Below, one piece after another: positions 8,230-15,478 of a DNA stretch of 64,000 nt (the stretch's first letter is position 1; every line of letters starts with the position of its first letter). The stretch comes from Pengzhenrongella sp031582905 (GTDB lineage: Bacteria; Actinomycetota; Actinomycetes; Actinomycetales; Cellulomonadaceae): positions 1,550,001 to 1,614,000 of the forward strand of contig NZ_CP133990.1 of the NCBI RefSeq assembly GCF_031582905.1, read 5' to 3'. The notes under the pieces were generated by a model. That model did not search any database. It worked only from the letters and a program-made list of their open reading frames with translations, and had not been told where the DNA came from. The translations under genes were made by a program, and so were the position numbers.

Positions 8230-9139
8230 ATGCGACCCGCTCTCTTCGCCGTGCGTGCCGCCGTGTCACTCGCCGGCCTCGTCACGCTCGCTGCATGCAC
8301 CTCCACCGGAACCGAGGGTCCACCACCCGCAACGGGCGCAGACGTGCCCGGCGACATCGGTCACGTCCACGGACTCGAGGTGAACCCGGCAGACGGGGTC
8401 CTTTACGCCGCGACGCACAGCGGTCTCTTTGCCCTGGAAGGTTCGAGCATCAGTCCCGTAGGCGACGCACGCCGGGACACGATGGGGTTCACGATCACGG
8501 CCCCCGACGTGTTTCTCGCCAGCGGTCACCCTGGTGTCGGGGAGTCAGGCCCGGCCAATCTCGGGCTGCTGCGCAGTGACGACGGGGGAGACGTGGCACG
8601 AGCTCAGCCTCGGCGGGCAGAGTGACTTCCACGCGCTGACCGCCGAGGACTCACGCGTCTACGGATGGGACTCGACGAGCGGGACGGTGCGTCGCAGCGA
8701 CGACGGCGGCCGAACCTGGCGCGACGGCGCCCGGCTGGCAGCGCGGGACCTCGAGGCCGTTCCCGGGGGCGACGGACGGCTGATCGCCACGACTGCCGAG
8801 GGTCTTCTGCTCAGCACCGATGGCGGCGACACGTTCGGCGTCTTCCCGAGCCCACCGCCGACACCTCTGGTCGTCATCGACCACGTCCCCTCGACCAGTG
8901 AGCCGGGAAGTGACGGGGCAGGTGAGGTCAATTCTTCCCCTGTGCTCTCGGGGCTGGACATCGACGGCGCGCTCTGGACGTTCGACGGCGAGCGGTGGTC
9001 GGGCCCGGGATCTCCGATGGGACCACCTGAGGAGCTCGTGGCCGTGGGAGGTGGCGGCTTTGTGGCCGCCTTCGATACCCGCATCCACCGCACGGACGAC
9101 AGCGGTCGCACCTGGCGGGAGATCACCAACTCCGAGTGA
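8230..9139 (+). CDS. Sialidase-like beta-propeller lipoprotein, one frameshift
   Basis: ATG 8230 follows GAAGGA. A signal peptide with lipobox LAAC (about residue 22) predicts a lipoprotein. The mature part begins DIGHVHGLEVNPADG and contains two Asp-box-like repeats, SDDGGRTWRDG and TDDSGRTWRE, plus related LSTDGGDTFG, as in BNR/sialidase folds (the F510_1955 family, a frequent companion of DUF305 and copper genes). Substrate unknown; an HVHG motif near the start may bind metal. The frame shifts at the GGGGG run 8584-8588, resuming as GETWHELSLGG. Here the shift needs two bases added or one removed. Total about 302 residues. Confidence 0.75.
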
Positions 9140-9161
9140 ACAGCGTGGCGCTGCCGCGGCT

Positions 9162-9190
9162 TTGGTATTACCCCGGGGGTAAACTGCACT
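9162..9190 (+). promoter_or_regulatory. csoR promoter with perfect operator palindrome
   Basis: TTACCCCGGGGGTAA at 9168-9182 is a perfect 7+1+7 palindrome of the CsoR operator type. It fills the 17-base spacer between TTGGTA (9162-9167) and TGCACT (9185-9190). The layout matches the copZ promoter, suggesting that CsoR represses both units and its own gene. The -10 is weak, so the exact hexamers are tentative; the palindrome is clear. Confidence 0.7.
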
Positions 9191-9226
9191 CTAGTGAAGG
9201 TTTCCTCTGAGCGACGGGCGACGGCC

Positions 9227-9508
9227 ATGGTGGGATACAGCAGCACGAAGGACGACCATCTCACGCGGTTGCGTCGGATCGAGGGTCAGGTCCGCGGCAT
9301 CGCCCGCATGGTCGACGAGGACAAGTACTGCATCGACATCTTGACGCAGGTGTCGGCGGTCAACAGAGCGCTACAGTCTGTCGCACTCGGACTTCTTGAC
9401 GAACACATGAGCCACTGCCTCGTGGATGCGGCCCGCACCGGCGGCGAGGAGCAGGACGCGAAGCTGAAGGAAGCCTCCGAGGCGATCGCAAGGCTCGTGC
9501 GCAGCTGA
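9227..9508 (+). CDS. csoR: Copper-sensing repressor CsoR
   Basis: A 93-residue all-helical repressor (DUF156 family). The Cu(I) ligands are in place: Cys in KYCIDILTQ, His in LLDEHMSHC and Cys four residues later, giving the C-H-C signature that separates copper sensors from formaldehyde (FrmR) and nickel (RcnR) relatives. The typical block RLRRIEGQVRGIARMV is present. ATG 9227 is chosen because homologues begin about here and the predicted transcript starts near 9197; an in-frame GTG at 9194 would add 11 residues. Copper binding should release it from the palindromes at 9168 and 2157. Confidence 0.9.
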   Translation: MVGYSSTKDDHLTRLRRIEGQVRGIARMVDEDKYCIDILTQVSAVNRALQSVALGLLDEHMSHCLVDAARTGGEEQDAKLKEASEAIARLVRS

Positions 9509-9745
9509 CGCCGGTCGTTTCGCAGGAATCGGCCGGCTGACGCCACGGGCGTCCTGACGCGTCCTGCGTCATGGCCCCCGTTGACGCGGTCGGTGCTCGA
9601 GTGGCTGCGGTGTAGACCTCAATCGACGGCACATGCCGTCGATGAGGTGCTCAGTCACCGGCCGTGTCTGGCTGCGCTGCCAACCACGTTGGCATGCCAG
9701 CAGAGGCGTCGTGCCGTCCGCCACGACCATGAGGATGTCGGCCTG
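9509..9745. other. Intergenic stretch with a strong inverted repeat
   Basis: No gene seen. It holds ATCGACGGCA (9622-9631) and TGCCGTCGAT (9634-9643), a perfect 10-bp inverted repeat with a 2-base loop; flanking CCTC and GAGG extend the pairing past a one-base bulge. It could be the csoR terminator, a protein-binding palindrome or a recombination relic at the boundary between copper genes and fliF. Confidence 0.5.
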
Positions 9746-11269
9746 ATGACCACCGGGACCGTAGCCACCGCTCGCCCAGGCGGAGCCGCCGCAACCCGAT
9801 CATCGTTACGGCGTCGGTTGTTCCTTCTGATCGGTGTCGCCGGGCTGGTGCTCGGCCTCGTCGCGCTGTCCGCGTTCCTCACCAGGCCGACGATGAGCCC
9901 GCTGTTCGCGGACGTCTCGGCCGCGGACGCGAGCGCGATCGTCGACCAGCTCGACGGCGAGGGCGTGCCGTACGAGCTCACCGACGGCGGCCGCACGATC
10001 CTCGTGCCGGCCGACCGGCTGTACGCGACCCGTCTCAAGGTCGCCGCCGCGGGCCTGCCGGCGTCGTCCGACGGCGCGGGCTACTCGCTGCTCGACGACA
10101 TGGGCATGACGGCGTCGGAGTTCCAGCAGCAGACGACGTACCAGCGCGCGATGGAGGGCGAGCTCGCCAAGACGATCGGCGCGATCAACGGCGTCGAGGC
10201 CGCGACGGTCAAGCTCGCGCTGCCCGAGGAGAGCGTCTTCGTCTCCCAGACCGCCGACCCCACCGCCTCGGTGTTCGTCAAGACCGCGCGCGGCACGACC
10301 CTCGAGCCGGCGCAGGTCCAGTCGATCGTCCACCTGGTCTCGGCGGGCGTGCAGAACATGAAGCCGACCGACGTCGCGGTGATCGACTCCGAGGGCCGGG
10401 TGCTCTCGGCGGTCGGCGGCGCGCCGGCGGGCGGACTCTCCGACCAGAAGACCGCCGAGTACGAGCGGCGCGTGACCTCGTCGGTGCAGGCGATGCTCGA
10501 CCGGGTGGTCGGCCCCGGCAAGGCGGTCGTCACCGTGAACGCCGAGCTGAACCTCGACAACACCGACCGCACCAGCGAGAGCTTCACGGCCACGGATGGG
10601 GTGCCGCCGCTTGCCTCCTCGACCACCCGTGAGGAGTACGTCGGTACTGGAGGCTGGGTGGGGGAGAGCACCTACGCCAAGTCGAGCGAGACGCTGAACC
10701 CCGCGGTCGACAAGACAACCGAGCTGACGATCATGGCGCCGGGCACGGTCCGCCGGCAGTCGGTCTCGGTGGTGGTCGACCAGCAGGCGGGCGCTGCGCT
10801 GAACATGGAAGAGGTGTCCGCGCTGGTCAGCGTCGCGGCGGGCATCGACCCGGTCCGGGGCGACACCATCGAGGTCGCCGCCATGCAGTTCGACATGCTG
10901 ACCGCGGAGGCGGCGCAGGCCGAGCTGGCCGCGGCGGCCGCGGAATCCAGGGCGGCCGAGCAAGCGGAGCTCATCCGCACGGGCGTCATCGCCGGCGCGG
11001 TGCTGCTCGCGCTCGTGATCGCGTTCCTCGTAGTCACGAGCCGCTCGCGCAAGTCCTCAATCGGTGTGCCTGACATCAGCGAGCTGACGAAGGTCGAGGA
11101 GAGCCCGATCTTGCCCTTCCACGACGGTGACACGATCGCCATCTCCGCGCCGCGCCGCGCGGTGAACGAGACAGCGGTCAAGCGCGCGGAGATCGGCGCG
11201 CTCGCGGACGAGCAGCCCGGTGAGGTTGCCGACCTCCTGCGCAGCTGGCGGGGTAGCGGGCGCGCGTAG
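9746..11269 (+). CDS. fliF: Flagellar MS-ring protein FliF, isolated from other flagellar genes
   Basis: 507 residues with the family layout: N-terminal membrane helix (LFLLIGVAGLVLGLVAL), periplasmic YscJ/FliF domain with the ring-building LLDDMGMTASEFQQQTTYQRAMEGELA, VKLALPE and VQSIVHLVSAGV, second membrane helix (about residue 420, GAVLLALVIAFLVV) and the cytoplasmic FliG-binding end RAEIGALADEQPGEVADLLRSW. It looks full length apart from a short low-complexity region between domains. ATG 9746 begins just before the first helix; the open frame extends to 9581 without conserved sequence. No other flagellar gene lies within the window, so it is either an extra copy or left by rearrangement. 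Codon style is as GC-rich as the core genes. Confidence 0.85.
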   Translation: MTTGTVATARPGGAAATRSSLRRRLFLLIGVAGLVLGLVALSAFLTRPTMSPLFADVSAADASAIVDQLDGEGVPYELTDGGRTILVPADRLYATRLKVAAAGLPASSDGAGYSLLDDMGMTASEFQQQTTYQRAMEGELAKTIGAINGVEAATVKLALPEESVFVSQTADPTASVFVKTARGTTLEPAQVQSIVHLVSAGVQNMKPTDVAVIDSEGRVLSAVGGAPAGGLSDQKTAEYERRVTSSVQAMLDRVVGPGKAVVTVNAELNLDNTDRTSESFTATDGVPPLASSTTREEYVGTGGWVGESTYAKSSETLNPAVDKTTELTIMAPGTVRRQSVSVVVDQQAGAALNMEEVSALVSVAAGIDPVRGDTIEVAAMQFDMLTAEAAQAELAAAAAESRAAEQAELIRTGVIAGAVLLALVIAFLVVTSRSRKSSIGVPDISELTKVEESPILPFHDGDTIAISAPRRAVNETAVKRAEIGALADEQPGEVADLLRSWRGSGRA

Positions 11270-11317
11270 GCGGCAGTCCGCCGTGGTGCACGAGCTCGGT
11301 GCCACGAGCTCTTGCGG

Positions 11318-11935
11318 TCAGTCGCCGGCCGCTCGGGAGTGCAGATCTGGGGTCTGGGCCTCGCGGGGGCTGGGCCGTAGGGCGGTCAGGACCAGCTGCA
11401 CGAGGCGGTCGAGCACGTCCGGGCTCGCGACGTCGCCGGCAGCGCCCAGCGCGTGCACGCAGTAGCGGACCAGCTCGTCGGTGGGGACATCGGCCCGGAC
11501 CGCGCCGCTCGACACGGCCGCCAGCATCACATCGCTCAAGAAGGTGCGGAGCTCGTCGACTGCCTCCGCCGCGTGACTCCCACGGTGCAGCGCCGCCGCC
11601 AGCTCGCCGACGGGCTGCGCCGAGGAGAGGCCGGCATACGACGCCAGCACCAGCCGCAGTGCCTGGCCCGGGTCGGAGGCTTGGTTGCGGACCTCGACCA
11701 GGCGGTCCAGGTGGCGGTGCAGTTGATCCGAATGCCAGGCGAGCAACACCGACGCCGCGTCGGGGAAGTACTTGTAAATGGTCGCCCGTCCGATGCCCGC
11801 ACGGTCGGCCAGGTTCGACATCGTGACCGCACCGGGGCCGGCTTCACGCACAAGTGAGCCTGCCGCGTCCACCACGGCCTTCCGGACAGCGAGCCGGTGC
11901 GCATCGACGGTGTCACGCCACAACCTCGGCACCAT
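11318..11935 (-). CDS. TetR-family transcriptional regulator
   Basis: 205 residues. The N-terminal helix-turn-helix (about residues 30-60, GAVTMSNLADRAGIGRATIYKYF) is a standard TetR DNA-binding domain; the rest is helical and would bind an unknown ligand. Start ATG 11935 gives the normal distance to the helix-turn-helix; the frame runs further upstream without conservation. It is divergent from the small membrane-protein gene at 12036, and the palindrome at 11983-11993 in the shared intergenic region is its likely operator. It probably controls that gene and the IS-split one behind it. Confidence 0.85.
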   Translation of the reverse strand: MVPRLWRDTVDAHRLAVRKAVVDAAGSLVREAGPGAVTMSNLADRAGIGRATIYKYFPDAASVLLAWHSDQLHRHLDRLVEVRNQASDPGQALRLVLASYAGLSSAQPVGELAAALHRGSHAAEAVDELRTFLSDVMLAAVSSGAVRADVPTDELVRYCVHALGAAGDVASPDVLDRLVQLVLTALRPSPREAQTPDLHSRAAGD

Positions 11936-11982
11936 GCGAACGCTACAGGTCGACGCGACCGAAGACGGGCCGCCGGGCACGT

Positions 11983-11993
11983 GACAGACTGTC
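11983..11993. promoter_or_regulatory. Candidate TetR operator
   Basis: GACAG-A-CTGTC is a perfect palindrome in the 100-base gap between the divergent TetR gene and the gene at 12036. Position and symmetry suit an autoregulatory TetR site; no binding data. Confidence 0.45.
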
Positions 11994-12035
11994 TCGCAAA
12001 GTGCGGCGCAAGAGCAGCAGAAGGAGAGTGGAACT

Positions 12036-12269
12036 ATGGCCGGGTCATCGGAAGGGCATCCCACGTCCAGCGGTGGCACGCCGGCGCCTGCTCAGCACTC
12101 TTCGGCAGGTCCGCCGCCCGCGCCCAGGTGGGTGAAGCGGATCGGACTGGTCGTACTTCTCGTCGTGGCGACTCTGGGTTTGGTGGCACTGCTCACGGGT
12201 GGTGAGCACGGGCCGGGTCGGCACTCCGTCGGCTCGGGCGCTGCAAGCGCCTTCCTCAGCCCGCGATGA
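12036..12269 (+). CDS. Small single-pass membrane protein with HGPGRH motif
   Basis: 77 residues: a proline/serine-rich cytoplasmic start, one membrane helix (about residues 35-54, IGLVVLLVVATLGLVALLTGG) and an outer tail with GEHGPGRHS. I recall similar short proteins ending in HGPGRH next to metal-resistance genes in actinobacteria; the histidines may bind metal, but no function is known. ATG 12036 has an excellent AAGGAG nine bases upstream. Its stop overlaps the ATG of the next gene (ATGA at 12266), so the two are translationally coupled and probably form one operon under the divergent TetR regulator. Confidence 0.65.
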   Translation: MAGSSEGHPTSSGGTPAPAQHSSAGPPPAPRWVKRIGLVVLLVVATLGLVALLTGGEHGPGRHSVGSGAASAFLSPR

Positions 12270-12342
12270 TGCAGCCGGGGGTGCGCAAGGCCACCCTGGT
12301 TGCCCACATCAGCGCCTCGGTCGGCTGGCTGGGTGCGGTCGT

Positions 12343-12368
12343 GGGACTGCTGCAGCTCCGGTTGACAC
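12343..12368. repeat. IS left inverted repeat
   Basis: 26 bp beginning GGGACTGCTGCAG and ending GGTTGACAC; pairs with 13584-13609 with three mismatches, all in the four bases between the two blocks. Confidence 0.9.
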
Positions 12369-12382
12369 GGGGTGAGTGGTGA

Positions 12383-13264
12383 TCATGCCGCAAGGGCGGC
12401 GTTCTGGGCGGTGAAGGCGAGCTCGTACTCGACCGGGGTGAGCTTGCCGAGGGCGCGCTGGCGTCGACGGCGGTTGTAGGTGCGTTCGATCCAGAACACG
12501 ATCGCGTCGTGCAGCTCGTCACGGGTGGACCAGCGGTGACGGTTCAGGAGGTTCTTCTGCAGCAGCGCGTGCCAGGACTCCATGGCGGCGTTGTCGCCGG
12601 CGGAGGCGACCCGTCCCATTGAGCCCTGCAGTCCGGCGGCGGTCAGGACGGCCCGGAAGCTTCGCGCTCGAAACTGGGCTCCTCGGTCCGAGTGCACCAC
12701 CACGACACCGGTTGGCTGACGGCGGGCGACGGCGGTGCGCAGGGCGGTGACGGCGAGCTGGGCGGTCATCCGCTCGTCCAGGGCGTAGCCGACGATCCGG
12801 TTGCTGAACAGGTCCTTGATCGCGCAGCAGTACAGCCGGCCTTCGGCGGTGGGGTGCTCGGTGATGTCGGTGACCCACACCTGGTCCGGCTCCTGGGCGG
12901 TGAAGTTGCGCTGGACGTGGTCGTCGTGGACCGCCGGTCCCGGCGACTTGCCGGTCCCGCGCCTGCCCTTGCGCACGGTCGCCGACCACAGCCGCTGCTG
13001 GGAGCACAGCCGCCAGACGCGCCGTTCGCCGACCACGTGGCCTGCTCGCTCGAGCTCGTCGGCCAGGAACCGGTAGCCGAACTCCGGGTCGTCGCCGTGG
13101 GCGTCGATCAACGCGTTGGTCAGATAGGCATCTTCCAGCTCCCGATCGCTGATCGGGTCGGCCAGCCAGGCGTAGTACGCCTGCCTGGAGTGGCCCAGCA
13201 CCCCGCAGGTCAACCGCACCGGGATGCCCTCGGCGGCCAGGTCACGGACCAGCGGGTAGCTCAT
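12383..13264 (-). CDS. IS3-family transposase OrfB (DDE catalytic domain)
   Basis: 293 residues from ATG 13264. The HTH_21 region (VLGHSRQAYYAWLADP) is followed by the integrase core with the catalytic residues: Asp in VWVTDITEHP, Asp in VVVHSDRGAQF and Glu in NAAMESWHALLQ, then the C-terminal YNRRRRQRALGKLTPVEYE. It overlaps the end of orfA by 23 bases. IS3 elements usually make an OrfAB fusion by -1 frameshifting in such an overlap; the open frame extends upstream to 13387, consistent with that. Independent initiation at ATG 13264 is also possible. Confidence 0.93.
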   Translation of the reverse strand: MSYPLVRDLAAEGIPVRLTCGVLGHSRQAYYAWLADPISDRELEDAYLTNALIDAHGDDPEFGYRFLADELERAGHVVGERRVWRLCSQQRLWSATVRKGRRGTGKSPGPAVHDDHVQRNFTAQEPDQVWVTDITEHPTAEGRLYCCAIKDLFSNRIVGYALDERMTAQLAVTALRTAVARRQPTGVVVVHSDRGAQFRARSFRAVLTAAGLQGSMGRVASAGDNAAMESWHALLQKNLLNRHRWSTRDELHDAIVFWIERTYNRRRRQRALGKLTPVEYELAFTAQNAALAA

Positions 13265-13544
13265 TTGGGAGCGAGCCGGCGGCGAAGTAGGCCGCCGCGC
13301 GGCGCAGGATCTCGTTCTCCTGCTCCGGCCGGCGCTTGTCCCGGCGCAGCTGGACCAGCTCGTTCTGCTCGCTGGTGGTCTTGCCATCCACGACCCCGTC
13401 GTCGATGTCGGCCTGGCGCACCCAGCGCCGCACCGACTCCACGGAGACGTCGAAGTCGGCGGCGACCTCGGCGTGACTCAGATCGCCGCGGCGGGCGACC
13501 CGCACGACGTCACGCTTGAACTCGGGCGGGAACTTCTTAGGCAC
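13242..13544 (-). CDS. IS3-family transposase OrfA (helix-turn-helix)
   Basis: 100 residues starting MPKKFPPEFKRDVVRVARRG, the usual opening of HTH_Tnp_1 proteins. The helix-turn-helix (SHAEVAADFDVSVESVRRWV) binds the IS ends, and a leucine-zipper-like helix (QNELVQLRRDKRRPEQENEILRR, residues about 60-82) allows dimerisation. It lies just inside the right inverted repeat, which therefore probably contains its promoter. It is coupled to orfB by a 23-base overlap. Confidence 0.92.
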   Translation of the reverse strand: MPKKFPPEFKRDVVRVARRGDLSHAEVAADFDVSVESVRRWVRQADIDDGVVDGKTTSEQNELVQLRRDKRRPEQENEILRRAAAYFAAGSLPNELPAGP

Positions 13545-13583
13545 AGCGACATCCTTCCAGCGGGACCTCGTCCCACAGATGGA

Positions 13584-13609
13584 GTGTCAACCAGCCCTGC
13601 AGCAGTCCC
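13584..13609. repeat. IS right inverted repeat
   Basis: Reverse complement of the left end apart from three bases; the outer end CTGCAGCAGTCCC is followed directly by the CGT target duplicate at 13610-13612. Confidence 0.9.
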
Positions 13610-14178
13610 CGTCGCGTTCGGTGCTGTTGCCGTTGCGGCGATCGCGACGGACGAGCTGTCAGCAGCGCGCACGCTTTACCAGACGATGGATCTCCTCGCG
13701 TGGACGGTGCTGGTGCCGCTGTGCTTGGCGTCCCTGCTCACCGGAGTTGTTGGTGCGCTGGGAACGGCGTGGGGGCTTCTTCGGCACTACTGGGTGGTGA
13801 TCAAGCTCGCTATCACCGTGACCGCCACCGTCGTCCTCCTTCTCTACACCCGCAGCCTGCACACCCCGACGTTTACTGGGACTCCAATTGCAGACGAGGC
13901 GGCCTACCCGCTGTGGTCACCGCTGCTGCACGCCGGCTCGGCCGCCATCCTGCTGCTCGCAGCGGTCGTGTTGTCGGTCTTCAAGCCCCGAGGACTGACG
14001 CCACACGGGTGGAAGAAGGCCCAAGAGGTGCGGTCCGATGCCCGCCAGGGCGAAAAGGGCTAAGCCGCTCGGTTCCCGCGGCCGCCGACCAGTGTGATCA
14101 GCGAGCGGTCTCGGTAATCCACAGTGCCTGTCAAGGCCGACTCCGCTGACAGCGTGCGGCAGATGTTCCGATTGGCGG

Positions 14179-14568
14179 TCAGCTCACAGGCTCCCAGCGG
14201 TCACCTACCCTTTCCTCGATCGCCATCGTGTCGCCCAGTCCCTGACTCACCAGGAGCACGAGGACCCACCCATCGTGGCCGCCGCTGGCGTGGTGCCAGG
14301 GCGCCGTTCCGGTGCGAGCGCGGAAGCGAGGGTCCTCGCCGGGTCGACGGAGGGTGGCGTAGTGGTACACCGGCCCCCGGTCGGCGTGCACTCGGGCTGC
14401 GCCGATCTCGGTGACCGCGCGCGGGAGTGTGGAGACCATCGACGTCAGGTTCATGTGGCGACGCTCACCCTGGGAGGTGAAGAACAGGTGGATGACCGCC
14501 CATTGCGGTGCGGACGGCACCACAACCAGCAGGAGCGTCGCGTCGCCGAATCCGGCGCGAGCGAGCAC
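14179..14568 (-). CDS. Hypothetical protein beside the truncated integrase
   Basis: Up to 129 residues from GTG 14568, or 91 from ATG 14454 (MNLTSMVSTLPRAVTEIG). The sequence reads like a real globular protein (LLLVVVPSAPQWAVIHLFFT; DRGPVYHYATLRRPGEDP; GWVLVLLVSQGLGDTMAIEE), but I recognise no family. It overlaps the last part of the integrase frame, so its 5' end may have been joined to the integrase by deletion. Neither start has a strong ribosome binding site. The reading frame itself is more likely coding than the overlapping frames because its hydrophobic and polar pattern is regular. Confidence 0.4.
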   Translation of the reverse strand: MLARAGFGDATLLLVVVPSAPQWAVIHLFFTSQGERRHMNLTSMVSTLPRAVTEIGAARVHADRGPVYHYATLRRPGEDPRFRARTGTAPWHHASGGHDGWVLVLLVSQGLGDTMAIEERVGDRWEPVS

Positions 14569-15146
14569 GCCGGGGCGGCGAGCTGATCGAGGATGAGGTC
14601 GAGCTCGGACGGCTCGAGCACGACCATCTCGTCGCCGCCTCGCTGCGTGCGGGGGAGTCGGATGGCGCTGCACGGGTTGTCCTTGCGGTACTCCAGCCTG
14701 ACCGCGGTGTTCATCGCCGCTGAGAGCAGACCGTGGACGTTGGCGATGGTCTTGGTCGACAACCCTTTGTCCTGGAGCAGCTGCACCCACCGCGTCACCT
14801 GCTGCCAGGTGAGCGATGCGACGCGCAGTTGGCCGATGTGGGGGCTGATGTGGTCGCGGGCCCGCAGCCTGTACCCGGCACGTGTGTCGTCCCCGACCCG
14901 CATGAGCAGCGTGATGTGCTCCTCGACGACGTCGTCGACGGTGGGACCGTCTTGCCTGATGGCCTTCGCGACGTCGATGGCGAGGCTGAGGTGCTGGCCG
15001 TTGGCGTTCAGCAGCGTGGCCGCCCGCTCGGCCTCGCCCTTGTCGTCGAATGTCATGCTCCGCCGGGAGCCGTCGTTGGGGTCGCGCCAGAACACGCGGT
15101 ACGCCGTGGAGCCGTCCCGCCTCGCTCTGGTCTCGACAGCCGCCAC
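14451..15146 (-). pseudogene. int: Tyrosine-type integrase lacking the catalytic domain
   Basis: From GTG 15146 the protein shows an arm-binding AP2-like domain (GSTAYRVFWRDPNDGSRRSMTF) and a SAM-like core-binding domain (TVDDVVEEHITLLMRVGDDTRAGYRLRARDHI and QVTRWVQLLQDKGLSTKTIANVHGLLSAAM; motif ends at EYRKDNPCSAIRLP). Actinobacterial integrases of this kind have about 380 residues. Here the similarity stops at residue about 190 (ELDLILDQL), before the box with the first catalytic arginine; no RHR-Y catalytic set is found in any frame. The gene lies 89 bases from the 3' end of the tRNA-like gene and points away from it, as an island integrase does. Probably inactive. Confidence 0.75.
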
Positions 15147-15234
15147 GGGGCCAATTTTCGCACCCGTGGGGGCAGAAACGGACCTCTGCGGGGGCAGGAG
15201 GGTTATCCACAGCCTCTGACCTGCGCAAATACTG

Positions 15235-15308
15235 TGCCCCGAGTGGGATTCGAACCCACACTGGATCGGGTTTGAGCCGAACGCCTCTGCCGGTTGGGCT
15301 ATCGGGGC
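15235..15308 (-). tRNA. tRNA-like gene with CAA anticodon and short variable loop
   Basis: Folds as a cloverleaf: a 7-bp acceptor stem (GCCCCGA / TCGGGGC), discriminator A, T arm GTGGG-TTCGAAT-CCCAC and an anticodon arm with loop CTCAAAC, so anticodon CAA (leucine, UUG codon). The variable loop is only about five bases, whereas true bacterial tRNA-Leu has a long variable arm; the D stem is short and the outermost anticodon-stem pair is T-T. I recall similar short CAA tRNAs annotated as tRNA-Leu in actinobacteria, but charging is uncertain. The 3' end faces the integrase remnant, so this is the likely island attachment site. No CCA is encoded. Confidence 0.75.
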
Positions 15309-15466
15309 ACGTGCCGCGCGGGCGCGGCACGCCGGAAAGGCTACCCGGTGACGAACCACGGTCGAGGCAGAAGGGGTCACCCTGGGACCCGGAGAGCCGG
15401 GACGCGGCGCCGGCGCCTGTGGCACACACGACGCAGCTCTTCACGTGCCGAGCCGGTACGCGCCGA

Positions 15467-15472
15467 TAGTGT
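15467..15472 (+). promoter_or_regulatory. -10 hexamer of leaderless transcript
   Basis: TAGTGT ends six bases before GTG 15479, so transcription should start at or next to the start codon. No clear -35 at standard spacing. Confidence 0.45.
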
Positions 15473-15478
15473 GTGCCC

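Larger units (their letters stand above)
12343..13609 (-). mobile_element. Complete IS3-family insertion sequence, 1267 bp
   Basis: Both ends are visible: 26-bp inverted repeats starting GGGACTGCTGCAG and ending GGTTGACAC match at 23 of 26 positions. A CGT target duplication flanks it at 12340-12342 and 13610-13612. It contains orfA and orfB on the minus strand with a DDE transposase, no frameshift in either. The element looks intact and possibly mobile. It interrupts a membrane-protein gene, which becomes whole again if the element is removed. Confidence 0.93.
12266..14063 (+). pseudogene. Multi-pass membrane protein gene split by an IS3 insertion
   Basis: The left fragment (12266-12342) reads MMQPGVRKATLVAHISASV then GWLGAVV; the right fragment (13613-14063) starts AFGAVAVAAIATDELSAA and ends RSDARQGEKG. 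Removing the IS and one copy of the CGT target duplication joins them exactly in frame: 77 plus 451 bases make 176 codons, a 175-residue protein with about four membrane helices (SASVGWLGAVVAFGAVAVAAIA; LLAWTVLVPLCLASLLTGVVG; YWVVIKLAITVTATVVLLLY; LLHAGSAAILLLAAVVLSVF). It resembles actinobacterial DUF2269-like integral membrane proteins of unknown role. The gene is inactive as it stands. Upstream it overlaps the 77-residue gene by ATGA. Confidence 0.85.

Noticed and set aside
9746..11269. Flagellar operon
   Set aside because: Only fliF is present; neighbours are a copper regulator and a TetR regulator.
12692..13519. 275-codon plus-strand frame inside the IS element
   Set aside because: Antisense to the transposase genes; no family features.
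1..15000. Left copy of the tRNA 3' end that would mark the island's other boundary
   Set aside because: Reading through the region I saw no second match to GTGGGATTCGAACCC; the boundary is probably outside the window.
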